A stretch of 48,870 nucleotides of DNA, taken from positions 1 through 48,870 of the forward strand of contig JABURI010000032.1 in assembly GCA_014762755.1 (NCBI GenBank), in the 5' to 3' direction. Positions 33,011 through 41,656 of the stretch are shown piece by piece. The notes beneath the pieces were generated by a model. The model was not told the origin of the DNA. It saw nothing but the letters and a program-made list of their open reading frames with translations, and searched no databases. The stretch is from Marinobacter sp. Lineage in GTDB: Bacteria > Pseudomonadota > Gammaproteobacteria > Pseudomonadales > Oleiphilaceae. The stretch's first letter is position 1, and each line of letters opens with the position of its first letter. A program made the translations under genes and the position numbers.

Positions 33011-34510
33011 ATGTCTGTTCGTGAAATACCCCTGTTCATTGATGGTAAGCCAGTCCGTTCGGAGAGTTCGGAGTGGCGAGATGTCGTCAATCCTGCCACC
33101 CAGGAGGTCGTTTCCCGGGTGCCGTTTGCCACCGAGGCGGAAGTGGAGCGGGCCGTCGCGTCTGCCAATGAGGCGTTCCGCGAATGGCGGAAGGTCTCGC
33201 TCGCCCAGCGCATGCGTATCATGCTGAAATTCCAGGCTCTTGTCCGAGAGCACACCAAAGAGCTGGCGGCGCTGATCACCGAGGAACACGGCAAGACCCT
33301 GCCCGATGCCGAAGGCGAGGTTGGCCGGGGTCTGGAAGTGATCGAACACGCCTGTTCGATCACTTCCCTGCAGCTTGGTGAGATCGCCGAGAATGCGGCC
33401 GGTGGAGTGAATGTCTATTCCCTTAACCAGCCCCTGGGCGTAGGGGCAGGCATTACGGCTTTCAACTTCCCGGTGATGCTGCCCTGTTTCATGTTCCCGC
33501 TGGCTATCGCGACCGGCAACACCTTTATTCTCAAGCCTTCCGAGCAGGATCCCAGTTCCACCATGCGGCTGGTGGAACTGGCTCATGAAGCCGGCATTCC
33601 TGCTGGAGTTCTCAATGTGGTCCATGGCGGCCCGGACGTGGCCAACATGATCTGTGATCACCCGGACATCAAGGCGCTCTCTTTCATCGGTTCCACCCAC
33701 GTGGGCACCCACATCTACGACCGTGCCGGTGCGGCCGGAAAACGCGTCCAGGCCATGATGGGCGCGAAGAACCACTGCGTGATCATGCCGGATGCCAACC
33801 GCAGCCAGGCCATCAACAATATGATCGGTTCGGCCTTCGGTGCGGCCGGGCAGCGCTGTATGGCCAACTCGGTGCTGGTCCTGGTGGGCAAGGCCCGGGA
33901 ATGGCTGCCGGAAATCATCGAGAAATCGAAGAACCTGAAGGTTGGCCCCGGTATTCAGCGGGATGCGGATCTCGGCCCCCTGGTCTCTCCCCAGGCCCTC
34001 AAACGAGTGGTCGGTCTGATCGACAAAGGCGAGAAGGAGGGCGCGACCCTGGCCCTCGATGGCCGCGGCTGCACGGTTGAGGGGTACCCGGAGGGCAATT
34101 TCGTGGGGCCGACCATCTTCACAAACGTGAAGCCGGAAATGACCATCTACCGGGAGGAAGTTTTCGGGCCAGTCCTCTGTGTGGTGGAGGTGGATACCCT
34201 GGATGACGCCATCGAGTTCATCAACCGCAACCCCAACGGCAATGGCACGTCCATTTTCACTGGTTCCGGTTGGGCCGCCCGTCGCTTCGAGAATGACATC
34301 GATGTGGGGCAGGTAGGTATCAATGTGCCGATCCCGGTTCCGGTTGCTTTCTTCAGCTTTACCGGCTCCCGGGGCTCCAAGTTGGGGGACCTTGGTCCCA
34401 ACGGCAAGCAGGCGATTCAGTTCTGGACCCAGACCAAAACCGTCACTGCACGATGGTTCGAGCCTGACAATTTGTCCGAAGAGGTCAATACTACTATCTC
34501 GATGAAGTAA
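33011..34510 (+). CDS. mmsA: CoA-acylating methylmalonate-semialdehyde dehydrogenase
   Basis: The 499-residue product oxidises methylmalonate or malonate semialdehyde to propionyl-CoA or acetyl-CoA with CO2 release, using NAD and CoA; this ends valine, beta-alanine and inositol breakdown. The nucleophilic Cys is C283 in [11 protein letters not shown]. The position of the usual aldehyde-dehydrogenase general-base Glu (ELGGK) reads MMGAKNH, as is normal for this CoA-dependent class. Length fits. The ATG at 33011 has GGAGG about six bases before it. It is followed by a TRAP transporter gene set, so transport and breakdown of one substrate may be coupled. Confidence 0.95.
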   Translation: MSVREIPLFIDGKPVRSESSEWRDVVNPATQEVVSRVPFATEAEVERAVASANEAFREWRKVSLAQRMRIMLKFQALVREHTKELAALITEEHGKTLPDAEGEVGRGLEVIEHACSITSLQLGEIAENAAGGVNVYSLNQPLGVGAGITAFNFPVMLPCFMFPLAIATGNTFILKPSEQDPSSTMRLVELAHEAGIPAGVLNVVHGGPDVANMICDHPDIKALSFIGSTHVGTHIYDRAGAAGKRVQAMMGAKNHCVIMPDANRSQAINNMIGSAFGAAGQRCMANSVLVLVGKAREWLPEIIEKSKNLKVGPGIQRDADLGPLVSPQALKRVVGLIDKGEKEGATLALDGRGCTVEGYPEGNFVGPTIFTNVKPEMTIYREEVFGPVLCVVEVDTLDDAIEFINRNPNGNGTSIFTGSGWAARRFENDIDVGQVGINVPIPVPVAFFSFTGSRGSKLGDLGPNGKQAIQFWTQTKTVTARWFEPDNLSEEVNTTISMK

Positions 34511-34517
34511 AAAAAGC

Positions 34518-34535
34518 GGGCCGGGCGACCGGCCC
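34518..34535 (+). terminator. Hairpin with GCGA tetraloop after mmsA
   Basis: GGGCCGG (34518-34524), GCGA, CCGGCCC (34529-34535) form a perfect 7-bp GC stem closed by a GNRA tetraloop. It lies just after the mmsA stop, with an A-run before it and no T-run after it. It may be a weak terminator, a terminator for the opposite strand, or an RNA-stabilising element that limits expression into the transporter genes. Confidence 0.55.
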
Positions 34536-34587
34536 ATCGGTTCATCTTTCCAAAACCAATGTACGAACAACAAAAGGAAGAGAAACC

Positions 34588-35640
34588 ATGACTCAGAAGT
34601 TGAATGTTTCCGCAGCGCTGGCAGCCGGCTTCACCGCCCTTACCCTGTCAACGGCCATCCACGCCGCTGGTCCGAAGAAGCTGGATGTGGCCAGTACCTT
34701 CAACACCAACATCTTCATCGGTGAGGGTGCGGTCCGCTTCGCGGAGGAACTGAACACCGTGACTGATGGCAATGTCGAGCTGGAGGTCCATAACCCCGGT
34801 GATCTGGTACCCGCATTCGAGGTATTCAACTCGGTGTCTTCCGGCGCCATACCTGCCGGCTGGGACTGGATCGGTTATTGGGCCGGTACCGTACCGGTGA
34901 CCAACCTCTACGGTGCACTGCCTTTCGGTCCCACTCCCGAGGCGTTTATGTCCTGGATGTGGTCCGGTGAGGGCACTGAGCTGCTCCAGAGTGCCTACGA
35001 TGACTACAACGTGAAGGTATTGCCCTGCTTTATCTCGCCCCAGGAGACCGGTGGCTGGTACAACAAGGAAATCAACAGCATCAAGGACTTTGATGGTCTG
35101 CGTATCCGGATTTCCGGCCTCGGTGCCAAGGTATTGAACAAATACGGCGCGTCCACCCAGCTGATTCCAGGCGGTGAGATCTATCTGGCTCTGGAGCGTG
35201 GGCGTATCGATGCCACCGAGTTCTCCGTGCCCCAGGTGGATCAGCTCATGGGCTTCGAGGAGATCACCAAGTATTACTATTTCCCGGGTTGGCACCAGTC
35301 AGCCAGCTGGTTCTCGTTCATCATCAACAAGGATGTCTGGAACGAGTATGACGACGCCACCAAGGCCAAGTTCGAGACCGCCTGCCGGGCAACCCTGCAG
35401 TGGTCCATGGCAGAAGCACCGGCCGAGCAAATGCGTGTCATCGGCAAGCTGAAGGAGAAGGGCATTGAGGTCAAGCGCTTCCCGGATGAGGTCATTTCCC
35501 AGCTGCGCAAGGGCTGGGATGAGGTCCGTGCCGAGGAGATGAAGAACAATCCGCGCTTCAAGGAGGCCTATGAGTCGCTGATGGAACATACCCAGTTGGT
35601 CAACGACTGGTACGACCTGCAGGCCATTCCGAGGGATTGA
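34588..35640 (+). CDS. TRAP transporter solute-binding protein (DctP/TakP-type)
   Basis: The 350-residue product starts with a signal peptide (cleavage likely after IHA, about residue 26) and is periplasmic. It matches the TRAP binding-protein group of TakP and related keto-acid or aromatic-acid binders. The carboxylate-binding Arg lies in LRIRISG (R172, R174), followed by GGEIYLALERGRIDATEFSVP, the characteristic segment. The substrate is probably an organic acid; which one is not clear. It heads a dctP-dctQ-dctM order and is separated from mmsA by a small hairpin. Confidence 0.9.
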   Translation: MTQKLNVSAALAAGFTALTLSTAIHAAGPKKLDVASTFNTNIFIGEGAVRFAEELNTVTDGNVELEVHNPGDLVPAFEVFNSVSSGAIPAGWDWIGYWAGTVPVTNLYGALPFGPTPEAFMSWMWSGEGTELLQSAYDDYNVKVLPCFISPQETGGWYNKEINSIKDFDGLRIRISGLGAKVLNKYGASTQLIPGGEIYLALERGRIDATEFSVPQVDQLMGFEEITKYYYFPGWHQSASWFSFIINKDVWNEYDDATKAKFETACRATLQWSMAEAPAEQMRVIGKLKEKGIEVKRFPDEVISQLRKGWDEVRAEEMKNNPRFKEAYESLMEHTQLVNDWYDLQAIPRD

Positions 35641-35655
35641 TTCGGTAATGCTCGT

Positions 35656-35683
35656 GCCGGCGGTGGCGAAAGTCACCGCCGGC
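35656..35683 (+). terminator. Strong intra-operon hairpin between dctP and dctQ genes
   Basis: GCCGGCGGTG (35656-35665) pairs with CACCGCCGGC (35674-35683); the eight bases between can add a C-G and a G-T pair, leaving a GAAA tetraloop. That is about 12 bp with one wobble. It lies 16 bases after the binding-protein stop and about 40 bases before dctQ. Such a structure would protect or partly terminate the dctP message, giving more binding protein than membrane subunits. Confidence 0.65.
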
Positions 35684-35723
35684 GTTCCACGACTCTTTCA
35701 GGCCTGACGGATACACCTGCAGT

Positions 35724-36365
35724 ATGAACTCCAACACTGGTCATTATTCCGATTCCCTTCCGCCCTGGCGTAATGGACTCGCCAGAATTCTCGCAACAAT
35801 TGCTCGACCACTGATCGCTATTGGCGTGTGGCTTGGCCGGGTGTCGAGCTGGCTTGTGCTGGCCATCATGTTTGTGGTGCTCACCACGGTGGTGATGAAC
35901 GCCGTGGGGTGGAATGAACTGTTTAGCTGGGATGACAAGGTCCTGTTGCTGGGCAATGCCATCACCATTAATTCGGTGACGGAGATGCAGTGGCATTTGT
36001 TCGGCCTGATGACACTGATCGGTGGCAGCTATGCCCTCCACTCCGACACCCATGTCCGGGTGGATATCCTGCACCACCGCCTTGGACCCGCTGGCAGACA
36101 CTGGGTCGACATCATCGGACACCTTGTGTTTCTGATTCCCTTCTGCGTGTTGATCGCCTGGTTATCGAAGCACTTTGTGCAGATGTCCTATGTCTCGGGA
36201 GAGCAATCCAACTACGGCGGGCTGACGGACCGGTATCTGATCAAGGGGGCCTTGCCCGCCGGCCTGGTCTTGCTGGCGATCAGCGGTCTGGGGCAGATCC
36301 TCGATCGCCTGGCCAGGATCCTGGATCCGCGCCGTGATGCAGAGGAGGCCGGTCATGCTGGATGA
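35724..36365 (+). CDS. TRAP transporter small membrane subunit (DctQ)
   Basis: The 213-residue product has four membrane helices and the DctQ pattern (TVVMNAVGWNELFSWDDKVLLLG; then GGSYALHSDTHVRVDIL, the conserved region before helix 3). It is the small integral subunit that joins the binding protein to the large DctM subunit. The N-terminal start is less certain: ATG 35724 has no strong ribosome site. It overlaps the start of dctM by 11 bases. Confidence 0.88.
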   Translation: MNSNTGHYSDSLPPWRNGLARILATIARPLIAIGVWLGRVSSWLVLAIMFVVLTTVVMNAVGWNELFSWDDKVLLLGNAITINSVTEMQWHLFGLMTLIGGSYALHSDTHVRVDILHHRLGPAGRHWVDIIGHLVFLIPFCVLIAWLSKHFVQMSYVSGEQSNYGGLTDRYLIKGALPAGLVLLAISGLGQILDRLARILDPRRDAEEAGHAG

Positions 36366-37710
36366 ATACGGTCTCGCCATTGCCATGGTGGTTGCCCTGT
36401 TGCTTGGCATCTTCAGTGGTTATCCGGTTGCCTTCCTGCTCGGCGGCCTGGGTATTCTTTTCGCGTTTATCGGTGATATTCCCCTGCCATTTCTCGGCAC
36501 AGTGTCCTCCCGGATTTTCGGGGGCGTCATCGAGAACTGGCTGTTGATTGCCATTCCCCTGTTTGTGTTCATGGGGTTGATGCTGGAGAAATCCGGGGTG
36601 GCCAGGAACCTCCTGCTGACCCTGCAAAGGCTGTTTGGCCGGGTCCGGGGCGGCCTGGCGATTTCGGTGGCGTTACTGGGCATCGTGATGGCGGCGAGTA
36701 CCGGCATCATCGGTGCGTCTGTGGTCATGCTCGGTCTGCTCGCATTGCCGGTAATGACGCGGCAGGGCTACAAACCGGAAATTGCCTACGGGGTGGTGGC
36801 GGCCTCCGGCACCCTCGGAATCCTGATCCCCCCCTCGATCATGTTGGTGCTGATGGGCTCCATCATGAACCTGTCGGTGGGTGACCTGTTCAAAGCTGCC
36901 CTGTTCCCGGGATTGTTGCTGGGTGGTCTGTATGCGCTGTATCTGCTGGTGATTGCCCACCTCAAGCCTGAATGGGCACCTTTGGCGGAAGAGGGTGGGG
37001 AAGCACACCTGACCGAGGAACATTCGCCGCTGGTCATCGCCCTGCTCAGGGACCTGGCAGGACCGGTGGTACTGATCGTCGCGGTACTCGGTTCGATCAT
37101 GGCAGGTATTGCAACGCCGACCGAAGCCGCAGCCATCGGTGCCGCGGGCTCGCTGGTCCTTGCCCTGGGCCTGAGGCAACTGAACCTGGGCGCACTTCGT
37201 CAGGTCTGTCGCGATACCTCGAGAACCTCGGCGATGATCCTGTTCGTGGTGATTGGTGCCACGTGCTTCAGCGTCGTGTTCAAACGCCTGGGCGGCGATG
37301 ACATGATCGTGGATATCATCACCGGTACCGGTCTTGGCCCGTATGGCCTGTTGCTGCTGCTTATGGGGCTGATCTTCATTCTGGGTTTCTTCCTGGAATG
37401 GATCGAGATCAGCTTTGTGGTGCTCCCGCTGCTGCTGCCGGTGGTGGAAGGGCTCGAGTTTGCGGGGGTGAGCAGCACCGGCCTGATGGTCTGGTTTGCC
37501 ATCCTGGTGGCGATCAACCTGCAAACCAGCTTCCTGACGCCGCCCTTTGGCTATGCGCTGTTTTATCTGAAAGGCATTGCGCAGGGCAATGTCAGTATCG
37601 GTGTGATCTACCGTTCGATTATTCCGTTCGTGCTGTTGCAGCTGACCGGCCTGATCCTGTGCATCGTCTTCCCGGCGATCGCGCTGTGGTTCCCCGGGTT
37701 GACGGACTAG
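36355..37710 (+). CDS. TRAP transporter large membrane subunit (DctM)
   Basis: The 451-residue product has about 12 membrane helices and is the ion-coupled carrier of the transporter (sodium- or proton-driven). Family segments are clear: GIVMAASTGIIGASVVMLGLLALPVM, GTLGILIPPSIMLVLMG, and near the end TSFLTPPFGYALFYLKG. The start at 36355 is set by AGGAGG six bases upstream and overlaps dctQ by 11 bases, so the two are co-translated. Its stop overlaps the stop of the convergent RNase Z gene in the four bases CTAG. Confidence 0.92.
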   Translation: MLDEYGLAIAMVVALLLGIFSGYPVAFLLGGLGILFAFIGDIPLPFLGTVSSRIFGGVIENWLLIAIPLFVFMGLMLEKSGVARNLLLTLQRLFGRVRGGLAISVALLGIVMAASTGIIGASVVMLGLLALPVMTRQGYKPEIAYGVVAASGTLGILIPPSIMLVLMGSIMNLSVGDLFKAALFPGLLLGGLYALYLLVIAHLKPEWAPLAEEGGEAHLTEEHSPLVIALLRDLAGPVVLIVAVLGSIMAGIATPTEAAAIGAAGSLVLALGLRQLNLGALRQVCRDTSRTSAMILFVVIGATCFSVVFKRLGGDDMIVDIITGTGLGPYGLLLLLMGLIFILGFFLEWIEISFVVLPLLLPVVEGLEFAGVSSTGLMVWFAILVAINLQTSFLTPPFGYALFYLKGIAQGNVSIGVIYRSIIPFVLLQLTGLILCIVFPAIALWFPGLTD

Positions 37711-38684
37711 TCCCCTTGGGCCGGTTCTGGCCGCAGCGTGAGATCCTTGTGCAGACGGTAGGTGTGAAGATCCCGGGCCAGGTATAGCGTACCCCGGTAG
37801 AGGCCGGTCGCCTCGGCCTCTACTTCGCCGATGTGGGGATAAGCATCCCGGCTGAGCTGATAACGCGAGCTGAAATGCGTCAGCACCAGGTTGGGAATGC
37901 CCACTGCCTCGGCAAACCGGGCGACCTGGGCCGCAGAACTGTGCTGCGGCCAGGATCCGACACGGTCGGCAACCTCCTGGGTGTAGGTGGCCTCATGGAT
38001 CAACACGTGGGCGTCCTGGCAGGCGGCTTCGAGTAATTCCGGGTTGTCGTTGTCGCCGCCCACCACAATCTTTCTGGGTTGCCGGGTAATGGCAGTGTAC
38101 CGTTCGCTGCGAAGGACCGTCCCGTTCTCCAGCACCACGTCCCTGCCTTGCTGCAATTCGCCCCAGGCCGGGCCCGGCTCGACACCGTCGGCCTCGAGCT
38201 GGTTCTTCAGCAACTGACGCTCAAGGTTTTTCTCGGTAAAGGTGAAGGCACGGCTGGAGACCCGATGGGAGAGCGGAGTGGCCATGACCTCGACGGCATC
38301 GTCTTCCCAATAGAATTCGTCGGCTTCCGAGTCGATGTATTTGAGCTCATAACTCAGGCTCGAATCGCTGTTGCCGAGGGCGGTTTCCACAAAGGTTTTC
38401 ACCGGCCTGGGAGCAACCAGGAACAGGGGATCGGTACGGCCGAGCATGGAAGCACTGGTGAGCAAACCGGGCAGGCCGAAGGTGTGGTCGCCGTGCACAT
38501 GGGTGATGAAAATCGCCTGCAACTGCATCACCGAGTGGCGGGTATGCAGCAACTGATGCTGAGTGCCTTCACCGCAATCGATCAGGTACCAGTGCTTCGG
38601 TTTGCCGTGCATCAAAGCCAGGCCGGTGACATTTCTGGCCTTTGTCGGTGTGCCGGCGGAGGTGCCGAGGAAGGTGACATCCAT
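37707..38684 (-). CDS. rnz: RNase Z (tRNA 3'-end processing endonuclease)
   Basis: The 325-residue product is a metallo-beta-lactamase-fold nuclease that removes the 3' trailer from tRNA precursors lacking an encoded CCA. The zinc-binding motif is HVHGDH (H62-H67), with further ligands in the typical downstream places (ATPLSHRV, HEATY, LTHFSSRY). Length is typical for the short bacterial form. The ATG at 38684 has AGGA before it. It is divergent from a phosphoribosyltransferase gene and overlaps the dctM stop. Confidence 0.93.
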   Translation of the reverse strand: MDVTFLGTSAGTPTKARNVTGLALMHGKPKHWYLIDCGEGTQHQLLHTRHSVMQLQAIFITHVHGDHTFGLPGLLTSASMLGRTDPLFLVAPRPVKTFVETALGNSDSSLSYELKYIDSEADEFYWEDDAVEVMATPLSHRVSSRAFTFTEKNLERQLLKNQLEADGVEPGPAWGELQQGRDVVLENGTVLRSERYTAITRQPRKIVVGGDNDNPELLEAACQDAHVLIHEATYTQEVADRVGSWPQHSSAAQVARFAEAVGIPNLVLTHFSSRYQLSRDAYPHIGEVEAEATGLYRGTLYLARDLHTYRLHKDLTLRPEPAQGD

Positions 38685-38753
38685 GGGGTTTCCTGTTGGG
38701 GCTTTTGAAAGAGTATAAAATTGAAAAGCAGGATCACAAGGCGGGAGTCACCG

Positions 38754-39392
38754 ATGGCACAACCGACAATCATGCAGGTCCAGTTGCTTTCCCCGGATGA
38801 GGTGGTGGACGCCTGCGATGAAGTCGCGCGGCATATCCTTGCAAGCCGGTTTCGGCCGGATGTGATTGTCGCTGTTGCCCGGGGCGGCTTCATGCCCGCC
38901 CGTTTTCTGTGTGATTTCCTGAATCTTGGCACGTTGTGCTCCATCCGCGTTCAGCATTATGCTGCTGGCGCCAGCCAGGAAAAGGAGGCCCGGGTGACCA
39001 TACCGCTGGCAACGGATATTCGTGGAGCCCGGGTACTGGTGGTTGATGATGTCAATGACAGCGGCGATACCCTGCGGGCGGCCCGCTCTTACCTGGAGCC
39101 CCTCGGCCCGGCAGAGCTCCGGACTGCAGTTCTCCACGAAAAACTGGTGACCACCTGCCCGGCGGATTTCAGTGCCGGCGAGGTGCGAAAGTGGCGCTGG
39201 ATTCTCTACCCCTGGGCCATGGTGGAGGATATTGCGCAGTTTATCCGGGAAATGGAGCCTGCTCCCCGGAACGCAGAGGAGACTTTTGAACGTTTGCAGG
39301 CCTGTTACGGGCTGTACCTGACGCCCGCTCAACTGAGCCGCGTGGTGTACTTTGGCGGGTTACCGAAGGCTTTGCGGCCTGATGCCGGATAA
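38754..39392 (+). CDS. Phosphoribosyltransferase-family protein
   Basis: The 212-residue product has the type I phosphoribosyltransferase fold; the PRPP-binding loop is VVDDVNDSGDTL (D98, D99). An ARGGFMPARFLCDFL segment at about 42-56 is the usual substrate-side region of hypoxanthine- or xanthine-type enzymes. The C-terminal 60 residues are unlike the standard nucleobase enzymes, so the base cannot be assigned; the nearest idea is a purine salvage enzyme. ATG 38754 has GGGAG six bases upstream. A perfect hairpin follows the gene. Confidence 0.8.
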   Translation: MAQPTIMQVQLLSPDEVVDACDEVARHILASRFRPDVIVAVARGGFMPARFLCDFLNLGTLCSIRVQHYAAGASQEKEARVTIPLATDIRGARVLVVDDVNDSGDTLRAARSYLEPLGPAELRTAVLHEKLVTTCPADFSAGEVRKWRWILYPWAMVEDIAQFIREMEPAPRNAEETFERLQACYGLYLTPAQLSRVVYFGGLPKALRPDAG

Positions 39393-39395
39393 CAG

Positions 39396-39422
39396 GAACC
39401 CGCATCCGTCAGATGCGGGTTC
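39396..39422. terminator. Hairpin between convergent genes
   Basis: GAACCCGCATC (39396-39406), five loop bases, and GATGCGGGTTC (39412-39422) make a perfect 11-bp stem. It lies between the ends of the phosphoribosyltransferase gene and the LTxxQ protein gene, so it may stop transcription from both sides; a T-run is not obvious on the plus strand. Confidence 0.7.
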
Positions 39423-39440
39423 TGGTGCAACAGAGGCGAC

Positions 39441-39959
39441 TTACCAACCCCGATAATACTGGCGCTGGCGATCCCGGAGCTGCTGACGTTGCTCGTCGGT
39501 GAGCACGTCGTTCATTTCATCCTGGAATTTCTGGCGTCGCTCATACATCTCCTGCATCCTTTCCTGTTGCTGTTGCCAGTGCCGGTTCTGGATTTCCTCC
39601 ATGCGCTTTCTCTGATCATCCGTCAGATCCAGTCCTGCACCTGGCCCCATGCCCGGGTAGCCTCCCATCATGCCCGACCCGGGACCATAGCCCGGTCCGG
39701 GGCCATACCCCATGCCTGGACCGTAGCCCATCCCGGGGCCCATGCCATGCATGCCCGGGCCGTAGCCCGGTCCGGGTCCATATCCCGGTCCGGGGCCATA
39801 GCCCATGCCCGGACCGTAGCCCATGCCTGGCCCCATGCCATAGCCCATCCCGGGGCCCATGCCCGGGCCCATGTAGCCCTGGGCCGCCGCCAGGCCGGAA
39901 AGACCGAGCCCTAAAACAGAGACCAATAATGTTTTCCTGAACGCTTTTGAAGTGCCCAT
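39441..39959 (-). CDS. Exported Met/Gly/Pro/Tyr-repeat protein with LTxxQ motifs (Spy/CpxP-like)
   Basis: The 172-residue product begins with a signal peptide (cleaved near AAA-Q, residue 26). Residues 28-109 are almost only M, G, P and Y, built from units like MGYGPGPGYGPG. The C-terminal third is helical and carries two LTxxQ motifs, LTDDQ (112-116) and LTDEQ (153-157), as in the periplasmic chaperones Spy and CpxP, which respond to envelope or metal stress. The repeat may bind copper or another soft metal through Met, but this is inference. AGGA precedes the ATG. Confidence 0.8.
   Translation of the reverse strand: MGTSKAFRKTLLVSVLGLGLSGLAAAQGYMGPGMGPGMGYGMGPGMGYGPGMGYGPGPGYGPGPGYGPGMHGMGPGMGYGPGMGYGPGPGYGPGSGMMGGYPGMGPGAGLDLTDDQRKRMEEIQNRHWQQQQERMQEMYERRQKFQDEMNDVLTDEQRQQLRDRQRQYYRGW
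39633..39878 (-). repeat. Low-complexity repeat coding for the MGPGMGYGPG tract
   Basis: This part of the LTxxQ gene consists of imperfect tandem units of about 12 to 36 bases with the same codons reused (for example CCGGTCCGGGGCCATAGCCC on the plus strand, seen more than once with small changes). Such tracts change length easily by slipped replication, so repeat number may vary among related strains. Confidence 0.75.
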
Positions 39960-40196
39960 TCCGGCTTCCTCCCTGTTAAGTCAGATCGTAAACCCTGAAA
40001 AAGGATTTGTTCATCCTAAAGCTTGGCACAAGTTTGCCTGTCGGCAAGCTGTGGAGAAGAGTTGTAATTTCCGCCTTTCGCCCTTGGCAGTTGATCGGTA
40101 TATTCGGAGACAATCACGGAAAATAAACAGAAATTAGTTGAAAATATTGCGAAATTTCCGATTTCAGCGTTGTCAATGATCCGACGGAGACAAAAC

Positions 40197-41051
40197 GTGA
40201 CCGAACCCTTTTCCTATCAGAGTTTCGCGGTTGATGTGTCTGACCACATCGCCCATGTCCAGTTCAAGCGGCCGGACGCCCTCAATACCATGAACAAGGC
40301 CTTCTGGCTGGAATTGCCCCGCTGCATGCAGGATATCGAGGCCAACACCGATGCCCGGGTCATTGTGATCTCGTCCACCGGCAAACATTTCTCCGCCGGC
40401 ATGGATCTGGGGGTGTTTACCGATTCCAAGGCCGTGCCCATGGGGGGCGACCCGGGCCGGATGGCCGAGAACCTGCGCCGGGTGGTGCTGCAGCTGCAGG
40501 ACACCCTGAGCTCGTTGGAGAAGGTGCGCCTGCCAGTCCTTGCGGCGGTTCATGGCGGCTGTATCGGGGGTGCCCTGGATCTGGTGTGTGCGGCAGACAG
40601 CCGGTACTGCACCACCGATGCCTATTTCACCATCAAGGAAACCGAGCTGGGTATGACGGCGGACGTGGGCACCCTGCAGCGCCTGCCGAAACTGATACCT
40701 GAGGGTGTGGTGCGTGAGTTGGCTTACACAGGACGCAAGTTTGGCGCGGACGAAGCTCACCGGCTCGGATTCGTGAATACCGTATACGACAATCACGAAG
40801 CCCTGCTGGAAGGTGTGATGGACACCGCTGCCCGGATTGCCGCTAATTCGCCTCTGGCCGTCACCGGCTGTAAGGAAATGATCAACTACAGCCGGGACCA
40901 CTCGGTGGAAGACAGTCTGAAGTACATGGCCACCTGGCAGGCCGGCATGTTCCGCCCCAACGACATGATGAAGACTTTCCAGGCCAAGGGGCAGAAACAG
41001 CCGCCTGCATACGATGACCTCTTCCCGGTGAAAGACCTGTTCAGCCAGTAA
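40197..41051 (+). CDS. Crotonase-fold enzyme close to delta(3,5)-delta(2,4)-dienoyl-CoA isomerase
   Basis: The 284-residue product has the enoyl-CoA hydratase/isomerase fold. It resembles mammalian ECH1: the block VKE-x-x-LGMTADVGTLQRLPK has the same spacing, with the ECH1 catalytic pair at E148 and D156, and YSRDHSVEDSL is also shared. Such an enzyme shifts double bonds in dienoyl-CoA during breakdown of odd-position unsaturated fatty acids. The oxyanion-hole segment HGGCIGGALDL is intact. The start is GTG 40197 with GGAG seven bases before it; an ATG at 40176 is possible. The 237 bases upstream are AT-rich and probably hold its promoter. Confidence 0.85.
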   Translation: MTEPFSYQSFAVDVSDHIAHVQFKRPDALNTMNKAFWLELPRCMQDIEANTDARVIVISSTGKHFSAGMDLGVFTDSKAVPMGGDPGRMAENLRRVVLQLQDTLSSLEKVRLPVLAAVHGGCIGGALDLVCAADSRYCTTDAYFTIKETELGMTADVGTLQRLPKLIPEGVVRELAYTGRKFGADEAHRLGFVNTVYDNHEALLEGVMDTAARIAANSPLAVTGCKEMINYSRDHSVEDSLKYMATWQAGMFRPNDMMKTFQAKGQKQPPAYDDLFPVKDLFSQ

Positions 41052-41054
41052 ACC

Positions 41055-41651
41055 ATGGCAAAAACCGGAGGTTCTTCCATCTCTACCCGCGCCGCTCTGG
41101 TTTTTCAGGGCGGCATCGGTGTCGTTGGCCTGTTGGCGATCTGGTTATTCAATATTCCCGTGCAATGGGGCGGCCTGGGTGGTTTCGAGGTATTGCTGTA
41201 CGGGGCTTTGGGCGCTGTCGCCACTTACCTCATCCTGATTCTGGTGACCCGGATCCCGGGGTTGTTCCCGGACAATCTGGAACAGCAGATGCGCGGGCTG
41301 CACCGTTTCGCCCGCAGCTTTTCCTGGACGGTACTGCTGGCCTTGTCAATACTCGCCGGTGTCGGGGAGGAGTTGCTGTTCCGGGGCGCGGTACAGGGCT
41401 GGTTGATCCAGTACACCGGTCCGTGGACTGCCGTCATGGCATCGTCGGTCCTGTTTGGCCTGGTCCACTATGTGTCATTTACCTATTTCCTGGTGGCCAC
41501 CGGGCTCGGTCTGGTGCTGGGGATTGCCTACTATCTCTCCGCCAGCCTCGGCATGGTCATGCTCTGGCATGCACTTTACGACGTGCTGGCTCTCTATTGC
41601 CTGCTCCGTTTCCCCCACTGGTTCGGAATCGACTCCACTGGCTCACGGTAA
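41055..41651 (+). CDS. CPBP-family intramembrane metalloprotease, short form
   Basis: The 198-residue product has five to six membrane helices and the CPBP active-site motif EELLFRG (about residues 102-108), with later His residues in GLVHYVSF and LWHALYD. It is the second such protease in the window. The target is unknown. It starts three bases after the isomerase-like gene and is likely in one transcript with it; no strong ribosome site is visible. Confidence 0.85.
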   Translation: MAKTGGSSISTRAALVFQGGIGVVGLLAIWLFNIPVQWGGLGGFEVLLYGALGAVATYLILILVTRIPGLFPDNLEQQMRGLHRFARSFSWTVLLALSILAGVGEELLFRGAVQGWLIQYTGPWTAVMASSVLFGLVHYVSFTYFLVATGLGLVLGIAYYLSASLGMVMLWHALYDVLALYCLLRFPHWFGIDSTGSR

Positions 41652-41656
41652 TCGTT

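Noticed and set aside
33005-34573. Minus-strand open frame of 522 codons.
   Set aside because: It mirrors the mmsA gene; mmsA has all catalytic motifs and a strong ribosome site, so this is a shadow.
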